Source: Promicromonospora iranensis
GTDB taxonomy: Bacteria; Actinomycetota; Actinomycetes; Actinomycetales; Cellulomonadaceae
Assembly (NCBI RefSeq): GCF_028994775.1
Contig: NZ_JAJQMN010000002.1
Coordinates: 372,001 to 436,000, forward strand
Direction: 5' to 3'
DNA: 64,000 nucleotides
Below, piece by piece: positions 33,654 to 43,314 of the stretch. The position numbers were made by a program, and so were the translations under genes. Numbering within the stretch: position 1 is the first letter of the stretch; every line of letters begins with the position of its first letter. The notes under the pieces were generated by a model. That model was not told where the DNA came from. It searched no databases and saw only the letters and a program-made list of their open reading frames with translations.

Positions 33654-34677
33654 CAGGGGCACTGGCGGTTGCGGCGGGCGCCAACGTCGCCGGCCCCTGC
33701 CCGGCGCATCCGTCCAACAGGGTCCGGCCCAGCGGTGTCAGCGCATGGATCACCGTGTTGCGCTCGCGTCCGCTGGCGATCAGGCCGGCGTTGCGCAGCA
33801 CGGTGGCGTGCTCGGACGCAGAGGCCGGGGAGATCGCCAGCCGGTGCGCGATCTCGCTGGTCGTGGCCCCGGTGCCGAGCGCCCGCAGCACCGCCGCCCG
33901 GGTGCGGCCGAGGAGCGCGGTGAGCTGTCGGCCGCCGTCGGCCCGGGCCTCGAAGCTCCGGTCCGCCGCGGCGGGCTCGTGCACGATGGGGTAGATCAGC
34001 ACAGGGGGCAGCTCGGCGTCGGCCAGCGTGATCGGAGCCCGGACACAGAAGTAGGACGGGATGATGAGCAGGCCCCTGCCGGCCAGTTGGACGTCCCGGT
34101 CGGCGGCCGTCGACACCGACAGGACAGGGCGCTCCCAGCGCACCGACGGGTGCAGCGTCCGGAGCGCTCGCTCCGTACCACCCTCCACCCAGGCGCGGGT
34201 GCGCGCCGCACGGTCGATATCGACGGCGGCGCGGATACCGCTCCAGTACGGCCCGACCGCCTGCTCGTAGTAGGAGCGCATCGCGACGCCGAGCCCACGC
34301 AGGGCGGGTGCGGAACCGTCTGCGAGATCGCGCATCCAGAGGTGCGGCTTGTGCCCACGTGCCAGCACCGAGATGTCGTTGCGGAGCCGTGCCCTCGGGG
34401 TGGACAGCACCGCGTCGAGCCCTGTCTCGAAGCTGTCGGTGCCCGTCACCGGTGTGAGGAAGTCCGGGGAGTACCCGCGCGGGGGTGTCAGTCGCAACAG
34501 CATCCGTGCCGCCGGCGGTAGTCCGGTCACGACACGCTCCCGCCAGCGCCCGAACAGCAGCATGCCCGAACGCTGGTTCACCACGTGTGCGCTGAGCAGC
34601 ACCTCCCACATGGGGTCCGGGCCCGGAGCGATCCGGACCCGGGCAAGATCATCCGAAGTGAAGTGGAACCGCAGCAT
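33631..34677 (-). CDS. DUF5937/ArsR-type winged-helix transcriptional regulator
   Basis: A 348-residue regulator. The N-terminal region (LRFHFTSDDLARVRIAPGPDP, seen here as DLARVRIAPGPDP near residue 10) matches DUF5937, and a C-terminal winged helix (about 265-325) has LLGRTRAAVLRAL, TTSEIAHRLAISPASASEHATVL and a wing with ER-N-TVIHALT. No metal-binding CxC is present, so it is unlikely to be a classical metal sensor. Effector and targets are unknown. GGAGGG precedes the ATG at 34677, excluding an open frame up to 34833. It ends inside the 3' end of the septum-domain gene. Confidence 0.82.
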   Translation of the reverse strand: MLRFHFTSDDLARVRIAPGPDPMWEVLLSAHVVNQRSGMLLFGRWRERVVTGLPPAARMLLRLTPPRGYSPDFLTPVTGTDSFETGLDAVLSTPRARLRNDISVLARGHKPHLWMRDLADGSAPALRGLGVAMRSYYEQAVGPYWSGIRAAVDIDRAARTRAWVEGGTERALRTLHPSVRWERPVLSVSTAADRDVQLAGRGLLIIPSYFCVRAPITLADAELPPVLIYPIVHEPAAADRSFEARADGGRQLTALLGRTRAAVLRALGTGATTSEIAHRLAISPASASEHATVLRNAGLIASGRERNTVIHALTPLGRTLLDGCAGQGPATLAPAATASAPATAGDPA

Positions 34678-35008
34678 CAGGCCCTCCCTGACCGTCTGCC
34701 CTTCCCATGGCCCCCGTCGGCTCGCCCCCCGCGCGCCCTGACCGCGCGGGACCGAGTGCGGCATGCCGCTCACGGTTTCACCCCGCGCACACAGAGGGAC
34801 GTGCGAGATTTCAGATTCTGGGCGACCGGGCACTCACCTTCACAACACCATCACACGATGTCGCGCTCCGATGTCGATCACCCGTCCGCTCCCTCGCGGC
34901 CGTTCCCTCGTGTCACCAGCATCCCAGGTGAACCGCACACCTCACATCGATCGACCGACGTAACCCGGTGTACGTCGAACGACGTACACCGGGTCGCCGG
35001 GACGAGGG
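34678..35008. other. 331-bp non-coding stretch between clpB and the DUF5937 gene
   Basis: I see no credible gene here. The part next to 34678 probably contains the promoter of the minus-strand regulator; around 34800-34860 the composition is slightly AT-richer. The only clear structure is the perfect hairpin at 34963-34994. Confidence 0.5.
34963..34994 (-). terminator. Perfect 15-bp hairpin after clpB
   Basis: ACCCGGTGTACGTCG (34963-34977) is an exact complement of CGACGTACACCGGGT (34980-34994). It begins 15 nt past the clpB stop codon on the minus strand and is the likely clpB terminator, although no clear U-run follows. Confidence 0.65.
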
Positions 35009-37642
35009 TCAGGCGGTGAGCACCCTGCGGTCGAGGGTCAGACCCCCACCTTCCGCGCGGTCGACGACCACCGTGTCGCCGTCGGAGACCTCGCCCGCGA
35101 GCAGCAGCCGCGCCAGGCGGTCACCGATCTCACGCTGCACCAGACGGCGCAGCGGCCGGGCGCCGTACGCCGGGTCGAAGCCCTCCAGAGCGAGCCACTC
35201 GCGCGCCGCCTCCGTCACGTCGAGCGTGATCCGACGGTCCTCCAGTCGCTTCGCGAAGGCACCGACCTGCAGCTCCACGATGCTGCCGAGCTCGCCCAGC
35301 GTCAGTGCGTCGAAGACCACCACGTCGTCGAGCCGGTTGAGGAACTCCGGCTTGAACGAGGCGCGTACGGCGGTCATGACGGACTCGCGCCGCTCCTCGT
35401 CGGACAGCATCGGTTCCACGAGGAACTGCGAGCCGAGGTTCGAGGTCAGCACCAGGATCGTGTTGCGGAAGTCGACGGTGCGGCCCTGGCCATCGGTGAG
35501 GCGGCCGTCGTCGAGCACCTGGAGCAGGACGTCGAACACCTCGGGGTGCGCCTTCTCCACCTCGTCGAGCAGCACCACCGAGTAGGGCCGACGCCGGACC
35601 GCCTCGGTGAGCTGGCCACCCTCCTCGTACCCGACGTAGCCGGGGGGCGCACCGACGAGCCGGGCGACGGAGTGCTTCTCGCCGTACTCGGACATGTCGA
35701 TGCGCACCATGGCGCGCTCGTCGTCGAAGAGGAAGTCGGCCAGCGCCTTGGCGAGCTCGGTCTTGCCGACACCCGTGGGCCCGAGGAACAGGAAGGAACC
35801 GGTGGGCCGGTCAGGATCGGAGACACCGGCCCTGGTGCGCCGCACGGCGTCGGACACCGCCGCCACCGCCGTCTTCTGGCCGATGAGACGCTGCCCCAGG
35901 ACGTCCTCCATGTGCAGGAGCTTCTCGGACTCGCCCTGCAGCAGCCGTCCGGCCGGGATGCCGGTCCATGCGGCGACCACCTCGGCGATCTCGTCGGCAC
36001 CCACCTTGTCGGCGATCATCGGCGGCTCGGTGTGCTCCGGAGCCAGCCCGTCCTGACCGGACCCGTCCTCCGAGCCGGCCTCGGCCTCCTCCGCCGCCAC
36101 CAGCTCCTTCTCGACCACCGGGATCTCGCCGTACCGGATCCGTGCGGCGCCCTCGAGGTCACCCTCGCGCAGCTTGCGCTCGGCGTCGGTGCGCAGCTCG
36201 TCGAGTCGAGCGCGCAGGTCACCGACGCGGTTGTGGCCGGCCTTCTCGGACTCCCAGCGCGCCGTGAGCGCCGCGAGGGCCTCGCGGCGGTCCGCCAGGT
36301 CGGCCCGGAGGCGCTGGAGGCGCTCCTTGGAGGCCGCGTCCTCCGACTCGGAGAGCACCACCTCCTCCATCTCGAGGCGCGTGACCGCACGCTGCAGCTC
36401 GTCGACCTCTACCGGGGACGAGTCGAGCTCCATGCGCAGCCGGGAGGCGGCCTCGTCGACCAGGTCGATCGCCTTGTCGGGGAGCTGGCGCCCGGAGATG
36501 TACCGGTCGGAGAGTGATGCGGCCGCCACCAGCGCCGAGTCGGCGATGGTCACCTTGTGGTGCGCCTCGTAGCGCTCCTTGAGGCCGCGCAGGATCGCCA
36601 CCGTGTCCTCGACCGACGGCTCGCCGACGAAGACCTGCTGGAACCGGCGCTCCAGCGCCGGGTCCTTCTCGATGTGCTCGCGGTACTCGTCGAGCGTGGT
36701 GGCGCCCACCATCCGCAGCTCACCGCGCGCGAGCATGGGCTTGAGCATGTTTCCCGCGTCCATGGCGCCCTCGCCGCCGGCGCCCGCGCCGACCACCGTG
36801 TGCAGCTCGTCGATGAAGGTGACCACCTCGCCGTCCGACGCCGTGATCTCCTCCAGGACCGCCTTGAGACGCTCCTCGAACTCGCCGCGGTACTTCGCCC
36901 CGGCCACCATCGAGGCCAGGTCCAGCGCGACGAGCCGTTTGCCCTTCAGCGACTCGGGCACGTCGCCGGCGACGACCCGCTGAGCCAGCCCTTCGACGAC
37001 GGCGGTCTTGCCGACGCCGGGCTCGCCGATGAGCACGGGGTTGTTCTTGGTGCGGCGGCTCAGCACCTGGACCACGCGGCGGATCTCCGAGTCGCGGCCG
37101 ATGACCGGGTCCAGCTTTCCGTCCCGGGCACGCTGCGTCAGGTCAGTGCCGTACTGCTCGAGGGCCTTGTACGTACCCTCCGGGTTGGGGCTCGTGACCC
37201 GGCCGGATCCGCGGACGGCGGGCAGCGCCGCGCGCAGGGCGTCGGCGGTGGCCCCCGCGTCGGACAGGACCTGCGCGGCGGGCGACTGACCGGACGCGAC
37301 GGCGATGAGCAGGTGCTCCGTGGAGACGTACTCGTCGCCGAGCCCCTGCGCCTCCTTGGACGCCAGGTCCAGGACCGTCGCCATGGCCCGGCTCGCGCTC
37401 GGCTGAGCGGTGCTCGCCCCGCTGGCCTGGGGCAGCGCGACGAGAGCCGCACGCACCTGCCGACCGATCGCCTGCGCGTTCGCCCCGACCGCGTCGAGCA
37501 GCCCGGTCGCGACACCACGCTCCTGCTGGAGCAGCGACGCGAGCAGGTGGACCGGCTCGAGCTGAGGATTGCCGGCCGCGGACGCCGACTGGATCGCGTC
37601 GCCGATCGCCTGCTGCGACATGGTCGTGAACTTGGTGTCCAT
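35009..37642 (-). CDS. clpB: ATP-dependent chaperone ClpB
   Basis: An 877-residue Hsp104-family disaggregase that works with DnaK to rescue aggregated proteins. Domains: Clp N-repeat domain (about 1-150); AAA-1 (about 160-390) with Walker A GEPGVGKT; a long coiled-coil middle domain (about 400-525) with many Arg/Glu heptads, distinguishing ClpB from ClpC; AAA-2 with [12 protein letters not shown] (about residue 605) and the sensor [16 protein letters not shown] lies 4 nt before the ATG at 37642. Upstream are a HAIR-like inverted repeat and a SigH-type promoter (37681-37713), indicating heat-shock control by HspR and SigH. Confidence 0.96.
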   Translation of the reverse strand: MDTKFTTMSQQAIGDAIQSASAAGNPQLEPVHLLASLLQQERGVATGLLDAVGANAQAIGRQVRAALVALPQASGASTAQPSASRAMATVLDLASKEAQGLGDEYVSTEHLLIAVASGQSPAAQVLSDAGATADALRAALPAVRGSGRVTSPNPEGTYKALEQYGTDLTQRARDGKLDPVIGRDSEIRRVVQVLSRRTKNNPVLIGEPGVGKTAVVEGLAQRVVAGDVPESLKGKRLVALDLASMVAGAKYRGEFEERLKAVLEEITASDGEVVTFIDELHTVVGAGAGGEGAMDAGNMLKPMLARGELRMVGATTLDEYREHIEKDPALERRFQQVFVGEPSVEDTVAILRGLKERYEAHHKVTIADSALVAAASLSDRYISGRQLPDKAIDLVDEAASRLRMELDSSPVEVDELQRAVTRLEMEEVVLSESEDAASKERLQRLRADLADRREALAALTARWESEKAGHNRVGDLRARLDELRTDAERKLREGDLEGAARIRYGEIPVVEKELVAAEEAEAGSEDGSGQDGLAPEHTEPPMIADKVGADEIAEVVAAWTGIPAGRLLQGESEKLLHMEDVLGQRLIGQKTAVAAVSDAVRRTRAGVSDPDRPTGSFLFLGPTGVGKTELAKALADFLFDDERAMVRIDMSEYGEKHSVARLVGAPPGYVGYEEGGQLTEAVRRRPYSVVLLDEVEKAHPEVFDVLLQVLDDGRLTDGQGRTVDFRNTILVLTSNLGSQFLVEPMLSDEERRESVMTAVRASFKPEFLNRLDDVVVFDALTLGELGSIVELQVGAFAKRLEDRRITLDVTEAAREWLALEGFDPAYGARPLRRLVQREIGDRLARLLLAGEVSDGDTVVVDRAEGGGLTLDRRVLTA

Positions 37643-37680
37643 GAGGCCTCCCACGATGATGCTGAAGTCTGCGCATGAAA

Positions 37681-37713
37681 AACGCTCTCAAAGTTGAGTC
37701 TATTCCGCTCAAC
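37681..37713 (-). promoter_or_regulatory. HspR (HAIR-like) operator overlapping a SigH-type promoter of clpB
   Basis: GTTGAGT (37693-37699), 7 nt, GCTCAAC (37707-37713) matches the HAIR consensus CTTGAGT-N7-ACTCAAG apart from its outer and one inner base and is itself a perfect inverted repeat. On the minus strand GGAAT (37702-37706) and GTT (37681-37683) are 18 nt apart, as in SigH/SigR-type promoters. The operator overlaps the -35 region, so repression by occlusion is expected. Assignment is by consensus only. Confidence 0.65.
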
Positions 37714-37761
37714 CTTGAAATTCACTGTAGCGCGCGCCACCCACACTCATACCGTTGCCGC

Positions 37762-38319
37762 ATGAGTACCCAGGTGGTCGTCCTCAACGGCGGTTCGAGC
37801 TCCGGCAAGTCAGGTATCGCGCGCAGCCTGCAGACCGTCCTCGCCGAGGCGTGGCTGTCCCTCAGCATCGACACCCTCGTCGACGCGATGCCCGCCCGCC
37901 TGACCACCGGCGGCGACGGGATCGGGTTCGCGAACGACGGGGGTGTCGACGTCGGGCACGACTTCATGGCGCTGCAGGACGCCTGGATGACGGGGCTCGT
38001 CGCCATGGCGCGCGGGGGCGCGCACATCGTCGTCGACGACGTGTTCCTCGGCGGCGCCGCGTCACAGCGCCGCTGGATCGACGCGCTGGGCGACGTGCCC
38101 ACGCTGTGGGTCGGCGTGCGCTGCGCCGCCGCGGTCGCCGAGGAGCGTGAGGCAGCCCGCGGCGACCGCGTCACGGGCATGGCCGCCAAGCAGGCCGACC
38201 TCGTCCACGAGGGCGTCGTCTACCACCTCGAGGTCGACACCACGCACACGGCGTCGATGGACTGCGCCCGGACCATCGCAGCCCACCTGAGATCATCGCG
38301 GGGTGACAGAGCAGACTGA
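37762..38319 (+). CDS. Chloramphenicol phosphotransferase-like kinase
   Basis: A 185-residue P-loop protein. It has the Walker [13 protein letters not shown] (about residues 9-20), the [10 protein letters not shown] segment bearing the family's catalytic Asp, and IVVDDVFL as Walker B. This pattern is that of the CPT family of Streptomyces venezuelae, which phosphorylates chloramphenicol; many homologues have unknown substrates, so resistance should not be assumed. The ATG at 37762 gives [11 protein letters not shown]. Its 3' end overlaps the next gene by 17 bp. It is divergent from clpB. Confidence 0.8.
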   Translation: MSTQVVVLNGGSSSGKSGIARSLQTVLAEAWLSLSIDTLVDAMPARLTTGGDGIGFANDGGVDVGHDFMALQDAWMTGLVAMARGGAHIVVDDVFLGGAASQRRWIDALGDVPTLWVGVRCAAAVAEEREAARGDRVTGMAAKQADLVHEGVVYHLEVDTTHTASMDCARTIAAHLRSSRGDRAD

Positions 38320-39103
38320 CGAATCCCTGACACCTCCTCGCGCCGTCCTCGTCGGGATCGTCGGTGGGGCCTTCTCCGGACTGTTCGGCCTGGGCGGCGG
38401 CATCGTGATGGTGCCCCTCCTGACCTCGCTCGGCGGCCTCACGCAGCGCCGCGCCAGCGCCTACTCGCTCGCGGCGATCCTGCCCGCGGCCATCGTCGGT
38501 TCCATCCCGTACCTGACGCACGACGCGGTGGACCTCGTCGCCGCAGGGCTGCTCGTCGTGGGTTCGGTGATCGGCGCGGTGGTCGGGGCGCGGCTGCTGG
38601 CCCGCGTCCCGGAGACCCTGCTGCGCTGGCTCTTCGTCGGGGTGCTCGTCGCGGGGATCGTGCGGTCCTTGCTCGACGGGTTCGGCGAGCCGCCATCGGT
38701 CGACACTCCCGAAGGGCTGCCCAGCGTGCTCGACGGCGCAGGGATGATCGGGCTCGGCCTCGTCATGGGTGTCGCGTCCGGCCTGCTCGGCATCGGCGGC
38801 GGTCAGCTCGCCGTCCCGGGCCTGTCCGCCCTGTTCGACTTCGCCCCCGCCCTGGCCAAGGGCACCTCCCTGGTCGCGATGATCCCCACCGCCATCTCCG
38901 GGACCTGGGTCAACGCCCGCAACCGGCTGGTCCGCCTGAGGACCGCCGCGATCATCGGCCTGGTGGCGTCGGGCTTCTCGTTCGGCGGTGCCAGCCTGTC
39001 TGTGGTCATGCCCGACAGGGTCGCTTCGATCGCCTTCGCCGCGCTCCTGGTCTTCGCACTGGCCCAGCAGGTCCGCAAGGCCCTCGAGAAGCAGAAGCGC
39101 TAG
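38303..39103 (+). CDS. TSUP/TauE-SafE family membrane permease
   Basis: A 266-residue protein with about eight helices in two half-repeats, each starting with the family glycine motif: [15 protein letters not shown] (about 24-38) and [15 protein letters not shown] (about 158-172). TSUP proteins move sulfite, sulfonates or other organic anions; the substrate here is unknown. The GTG start at 38303 lies inside the CPT-like gene, suggesting coupled translation. A large palindrome follows its stop. Confidence 0.85.
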   Translation: MTEQTDESLTPPRAVLVGIVGGAFSGLFGLGGGIVMVPLLTSLGGLTQRRASAYSLAAILPAAIVGSIPYLTHDAVDLVAAGLLVVGSVIGAVVGARLLARVPETLLRWLFVGVLVAGIVRSLLDGFGEPPSVDTPEGLPSVLDGAGMIGLGLVMGVASGLLGIGGGQLAVPGLSALFDFAPALAKGTSLVAMIPTAISGTWVNARNRLVRLRTAAIIGLVASGFSFGGASLSVVMPDRVASIAFAALLVFALAQQVRKALEKQKR

Positions 39104-39120
39104 GCACGTACGGGCCTACG

Positions 39121-39188
39121 CTCTTTCGAGGCCTAAGTTCCTCGCTTCTGAAACGGTTCAGAGCGGATAAACTTAGGCCTCGAAAGAG
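39121..39188. terminator. Long palindrome between convergent genes
   Basis: The arms 39121-39139 and 39170-39188 are exact 19-bp complements (CTCTTTCGAGGCCTAAGTT on the left). Within the 30-nt loop TTCTGAA and TTCAGA can form a second small stem. It closes the TSUP gene (ends 39103) and overlaps the last codons of the minus-strand carboxyltransferase gene (ends 39173). A bidirectional terminator is likely. Confidence 0.75.
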
Positions 39189-40627
39189 TGACGGGCGTCG
39201 GCGCCCTGCTCCATCCGGCTCAGCACCGCCGCGCACTCCGCGGCCACGGCGACGGCCACGTCCCGTGCGGTGTCGCCGTCGTGTTCCGGGACCACTCGCT
39301 GGACCGCACCCTCCGCGAGCAGGTCGACGGCGCGCACGTGCTGCGTCTCGGCCATCTGCGCGGCGTGCGTCGTGTCCCCGTGCACGATGACGCTCGCACC
39401 CTCCGGCGGCAACGGGGACAGCCAGGCGTGCTCCGCCGCGATCACGACCTGTGCCGGGAGCAGCGCGAGCGCACCGCCACCACAGCCCTGGCCGAGGATC
39501 ACCGACAGCGTCGGCACCGTCATCCGGGTCAGCGCCGCCATGCAGCGCGCGATCTCGCCGGCGAGTGCACCCTCCTCGGCATCCTGCGACAGCTCAGCCC
39601 CCGGTGTGTCGATCACCGCGACCAGGGGCAGCCGCAGCTCTTCGGCAAGTCCCATCGCACGCCGCGCCACGCGCAGGGCTGCGGGGCCCATCGGTGTGCG
39701 GTCGCTCTGCCTGGTCCGGTCCTGCCCGACGACGAGGCACGGCCGGCCGTCGAGCCGCGTGAGCGCGACCAGCATCGACTCGTCACGCTCGCCCTCCTCC
39801 GTGCCGGACAGCCGCACCGTTCCCGACGCGCCGTAGCGCAGCAGGTCCCGCACGCCCACGCGGTCATCGGCGCGGGTCCGCAGCACGGAGTCCCACGCCG
39901 ACGTCGTGCCGGAGGGCTCGCCGGCCCGCCGCGGCAGGGACGGCGGTGCCGGCGGGTCGACCAGCACCGCGAGCGCCCGATCGACGAGCGCCGGGAGGTT
40001 CTCGGGGGCCACGACGCCGTCGAGCACGCCCTTGGCGGCGAGGTTCTCGGCGGACTGGACTCCGTCGGGCAGCGGCTTGCCCGTCAGCGCCTCGACGACG
40101 CGTGGCCCGAGGAAACCGATGAGAGCCCCTGGCTCGGCGACAGTGAGGTGGGCGAGCGAGCCCCAGGACGCATACACGCCTCCGGTGGTGGGGTGCCGCA
40201 GGTACACGAGGTACGGCAGGCCGGCGTCGCGGTGGTCCATGACTGCGCGGGAGATCTCGACCATCCGGAGGAACGCGGGCGTACCCTCCTGCATCCGGGT
40301 GCCGCCGGACGCCGTCGTCGCGAGTAGGGGCAGGCGTTCCGCCGTCGCGCGCCGGACGGCGGCGGTGATCCGCCGGGCGGCGGCCCGGCCGATGGAGCCG
40401 CCGAGGAAGCGGAACTCGTTGACGACGACCACGACGGGCCGGCCCCGGACCTTCCCGCGGCCCGTGAGCACCGACTCGTCGGTCCCGGCCTTGTCCGCGG
40501 CCGCCGCCAGCACCGCGCGGTACTCCGCGGGATGCCCCGACGTATCCACCGGTTCGTCCCAGGACTCGAAGCTGTCCGCGTCGAGGACCAGGTCGAGCAG
40601 CTCGCGTGCGGTCCACCGGCGGGTCAC
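39173..40627 (-). CDS. Fused acyl-CoA carboxyltransferase (AccD plus AccA-like halves)
   Basis: A 484-residue crotonase-fold carboxyltransferase joining beta- and alpha-type halves. The first half has the AccD motifs GGSIGRAAARR, SGGTRMQEG and HPTTGGVYASWG; the second has AccA motifs IDTPGAELSQDAEEG, ILGQGCGGGALAL and LSPLPPEGAS. The AccD zinc ribbon is missing: no CxxC pairs are present. No biotin carboxylase or biotin carrier gene is nearby, so it could be part of a carboxylase completed elsewhere or act in decarboxylation, as the similar MdcD/MdcE subunits do. The GTG at 40627 overlaps the CoA-transferase stop by 4 bp; the frame upstream is a shadow. Confidence 0.85.
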   Translation of the reverse strand: MTRRWTARELLDLVLDADSFESWDEPVDTSGHPAEYRAVLAAAADKAGTDESVLTGRGKVRGRPVVVVVNEFRFLGGSIGRAAARRITAAVRRATAERLPLLATTASGGTRMQEGTPAFLRMVEISRAVMDHRDAGLPYLVYLRHPTTGGVYASWGSLAHLTVAEPGALIGFLGPRVVEALTGKPLPDGVQSAENLAAKGVLDGVVAPENLPALVDRALAVLVDPPAPPSLPRRAGEPSGTTSAWDSVLRTRADDRVGVRDLLRYGASGTVRLSGTEEGERDESMLVALTRLDGRPCLVVGQDRTRQSDRTPMGPAALRVARRAMGLAEELRLPLVAVIDTPGAELSQDAEEGALAGEIARCMAALTRMTVPTLSVILGQGCGGGALALLPAQVVIAAEHAWLSPLPPEGASVIVHGDTTHAAQMAETQHVRAVDLLAEGAVQRVVPEHDGDTARDVAVAVAAECAAVLSRMEQGADARHSFEA

Positions 40628-41871
40628 GGGCCTACCTCCGTGCCGTCCGTCTCCGTGCCGTCCGTCTCCGTGCCGTCCGTCTCCGCGCCCTGCGTCTCCG
40701 GCCGGGCCGTGTCGAGCCAGGCCCGGATGCGGGTGGCGTGCTCGTCCAGCATCGGGGGCGCCTGGTGGTCCCGACGCGTGACCTCGGCGCCGGCCGTGTC
40801 GAAGAACCGCAGCGGCGGGCCGGGCAGCGTCACCGTGCCGAGGTTGCTGTGCTGGACGTCCACGAGCAACCCCTGGCTCGCCGTCTGCTCCCATGCGTAC
40901 ACCTCGTCGAGCGTACGCACCCGGCCGGCCGGGATCCCGGCGTCGGCGAGCCGGGTGAGCAGCGCGTCGGCGTCCACGTCGGCGAACGCCGCCTCGACGA
41001 CCTCGATGATCTGGTCGCGGCGGGCCACCCGTTCCGGGTTGCTCCGCATGCCCTCCGCGTCGGCGTCCAGCCCGAAGGCGAGGCAGAACTTCTGCCACAG
41101 CACCTCGGACCCGACGGCTATCTGGACGGCGCCGTCACGGCAGCGGAACAGACCGTACGGCGCTATCGAAGGGTGGTGGTTGCCCTGCGCGTGCCCCACC
41201 TCCCCGGCGACCGTCCACCGGGTGCCCTGGAACGCGTGCACGCCGGTGACCGCTGCCAGCAGCGACGTCCGCACGACCTGGCCGACGCCGGTGGTGTGCC
41301 GCTCGTGCAACGCCGCGAGCACGCCGTACGCGCCATAGATCCCGGCCAGCAGGTCACCGATCGGCACCCCGACACGCTGCGGGTCGTCCGGACCGGACCC
41401 GGTGAGCGACATCAGGCCGGCCTCACCCTGGGCGATCTGGTCGTACCCGGCGCGGCCGCCCTCCGGACCGTCGTGCCCGAACCCGGTGATCGAGAGCACG
41501 ACCAGGCGCGGGTTGCGCTCCAGCAACGACTCGACGCCGAGACCGAGCCGCTCCAGCACGCCCGTCCGGAAGTTCTCCACGAGCACGTCGGCGCGGTCGA
41601 CGAGCTCGAGCAGGGTCGCCCGGTCGGCGTCGGCCTTGAGGTCGAGGGCTATCGACTCCTTGTTCCGGTTCGCGGACAGGAAGTAGGTCGACTCGCGCGC
41701 ACCCTCCTCACCGACGAACGGCGGTCCCCAGCCTCGGGTGTCGTCACCTCGGTCGGGCACCTCCACCTTGACGACACGCGCGCCCAGGTCGCCGAGCATC
41801 ATCGTGGCGTGCGGCCCGGCGAGCGCCCGGGAGAGGTCGACGACGACGACGTCGTCCAGGGGTCCGGTCAT
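40624..41871 (-). CDS. CaiB/BaiF-type (class III) CoA transferase
   Basis: A 415-residue class III CoA transferase, exchanging CoA between an acyl-CoA and a free carboxylic acid. Recognisable features are DLSRALAGPHATMMLGDLGA with KVE following, the catalytic-Asp segment DVLVENFRTGVLERLG (Asp before LVENF region), FGHDGP and GYDQIAQGEAGL. The C-terminus carries a tandem TDGTE peptide repeat encoded by 15-bp DNA repeats. The ATG at 41871 is chosen; a GTG at 41880 overlapping the upstream stop is also possible. It lies between the transporter and the carboxyltransferase, all overlapping, so it probably activates the imported acid to its CoA ester. Confidence 0.88.
   Translation of the reverse strand: MTGPLDDVVVVDLSRALAGPHATMMLGDLGARVVKVEVPDRGDDTRGWGPPFVGEEGARESTYFLSANRNKESIALDLKADADRATLLELVDRADVLVENFRTGVLERLGLGVESLLERNPRLVVLSITGFGHDGPEGGRAGYDQIAQGEAGLMSLTGSGPDDPQRVGVPIGDLLAGIYGAYGVLAALHERHTTGVGQVVRTSLLAAVTGVHAFQGTRWTVAGEVGHAQGNHHPSIAPYGLFRCRDGAVQIAVGSEVLWQKFCLAFGLDADAEGMRSNPERVARRDQIIEVVEAAFADVDADALLTRLADAGIPAGRVRTLDEVYAWEQTASQGLLVDVQHSNLGTVTLPGPPLRFFDTAGAEVTRRDHQAPPMLDEHATRIRAWLDTARPETQGAETDGTETDGTETDGTEVGP
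40636..40685. repeat. 15-bp tandem repeat, 3.3 copies, in the CoA-transferase 3' end
   Basis: CTCCGTGCCGTCCGT repeats exactly at 40636, 40651 and 40666, with a partial fourth copy. The period is a multiple of three, so the repeat adds TDGTE units at the C-terminal tail without breaking the frame. It is a likely length-variable site. Confidence 0.85.
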
Positions 41872-41876
41872 GGTGC

Positions 41877-43208
41877 TCACCAGCCCGGCAGGACGAGGAT
41901 GCCCCACACCAGCAGCGGCCCCACGAGGGTGACGATGATGGCGTAGTTGAGGATCTGCTTGTAGTAGGCCTGCTCGGAGATCGTGTCCGGGCGGTTGGCG
42001 AGCATCAGGGCTCCGTTCGTGGAGAAGGGGCTGACATCGACGATGGTCGAGGAGACGGCCAGGGCGGCCGCCATCGCCCAGGGGCTGACGCCGCCGCCGG
42101 CGATGAGCGGCACGGCGATCGGGATGATGACCGGCAGCAGCGCCGTCGACGACGCGAACGCCGAGGCGATGCCGCCGACGTAGCAGAGCACCAGCGCACC
42201 GATGGCGGCGATGCCCAGGCCTGCGGCCCAGTTGCCGATGTACTCGGGCGAGCCCGCCGCGGTGAGGATCGTCGCGTAGGTGCTCACGCCGGCCACGAGC
42301 AGCACCGTGGGCCATGCGATCTGCTTGACGGCGTCCTTGTGCTGCTGCGGCGAGAGCATGGCGAGCACCACCGCGGCGGTGATCGAGACGAAGCCGATGT
42401 TCATGTCGAACGCGAGGGCGGTGGTGGCCACCGCGGCGAACGCGACGAGGGTCAGCACGTGGTCCCGGCGCACGCCGGTGCCGCGCGTGGTGGTCGAGAC
42501 GCCGGCGCCCTGACCGCTGGCCGTCACGGACGTACCGCCGGTGTGCAGGTCGTCGACGACGTGGCTGGCCGCCTCGGAAGCCTCGGCGGGGTCCACGCGC
42601 TCCTGCATCAGCTGACGTCCGCCGAGTGCGAGGAACAGGATCACGGCCATCGCGGTGTTGATGGCGAGGGACGCGACGAACACCGCCATCTCGGTGCCCT
42701 CATAGCCGACGTCAGACATCACCGAGTTGGTGATGGTGCCGTAGATGCTGATCGGGGAGAACCCGCCGCCCTGGGCGCCGTGCACCACGAACATGCCCAT
42801 CATGAGCGGGTTGATCTTGTAGCGACGGGCGAAGCCCAGGGCGACAGGGCCGATGATGGCGCAGGCCGCGGGGCTGGCGGCGCCCATGGCGGTGAGCAGG
42901 GCCGTCACGGCGAACATGACCCAGGGGATCAGTGCCACCCGGCCCCCGACTGCCTGGATCGCCTTGGAGACGATGAGATCGACGGTGCCGTTGTTCTTGG
43001 CGATGGAGAACAGATATGTGACACCGATGAGGGTCAGCACGAGGTCGGCGCTGATACCGCCAAGAACCTCTTTCTCATCCATGTGCAGGGCGAAGACGCC
43101 GACAAACCAGGCCGCCACATAGGCGAGCGCGCCCATGTTGATCGGCAGGACTGTCCCGGCGACGAACAACGCGACCAGCGCGATGATCGCGATCCACTCA
43201 GGACCCAT
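41877..43208 (-). CDS. MatC-like dicarboxylate carrier (ArsB/NhaD-DASS type)
   Basis: A 443-residue membrane protein with 10-12 helices. Its N-terminal half resembles the MatC dicarboxylate carrier domain (PINMGALAYVAAW, the GVTYLFSIAKNNGTVD segment, and MGAASPAACAIIGPVAL), and the second half has the matching hairpin ASAFASSTALLPVIIP and DVSPFSTNGAL. A hydrophilic central loop (about 215-255) separates the halves. AGAGGAG precedes the ATG at 43208. It heads the operon with the CoA transferase and carboxyltransferase and is divergent from a GntR regulator, a layout reminiscent of the rhizobial mat locus for malonate. The substrate is inferred. Confidence 0.82.
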   Translation of the reverse strand: MGPEWIAIIALVALFVAGTVLPINMGALAYVAAWFVGVFALHMDEKEVLGGISADLVLTLIGVTYLFSIAKNNGTVDLIVSKAIQAVGGRVALIPWVMFAVTALLTAMGAASPAACAIIGPVALGFARRYKINPLMMGMFVVHGAQGGGFSPISIYGTITNSVMSDVGYEGTEMAVFVASLAINTAMAVILFLALGGRQLMQERVDPAEASEAASHVVDDLHTGGTSVTASGQGAGVSTTTRGTGVRRDHVLTLVAFAAVATTALAFDMNIGFVSITAAVVLAMLSPQQHKDAVKQIAWPTVLLVAGVSTYATILTAAGSPEYIGNWAAGLGIAAIGALVLCYVGGIASAFASSTALLPVIIPIAVPLIAGGGVSPWAMAAALAVSSTIVDVSPFSTNGALMLANRPDTISEQAYYKQILNYAIIVTLVGPLLVWGILVLPGW

Positions 43209-43266
43209 GAGAACTCCTCTTCCCATCGCGGCGGACACCTTTGACCGACGTGGCACGATGGATCAG

Positions 43267-43277
43267 TGGCCTAGCCA
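43267..43277. promoter_or_regulatory. TGGCCTAGCCA inverted repeat, candidate GntR operator
   Basis: A perfect TGGC-CTA-GCCA palindrome in the divergent promoter region between the MatC-like gene and the GntR gene. Position and symmetry suit an operator; the sequence does not match the best-known FadR pattern, so this is tentative. Confidence 0.3.
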
Positions 43278-43314
43278 ATAGTCCAGTCGGGGTTCTGTCA
43301 AGTATTCTCGGCTG

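Noticed and set aside
37762-38319. Calling the CPT-like gene a chloramphenicol resistance gene
   Set aside because: Only the P-loop and catalytic-Asp pattern match; homologues have diverse unknown substrates.
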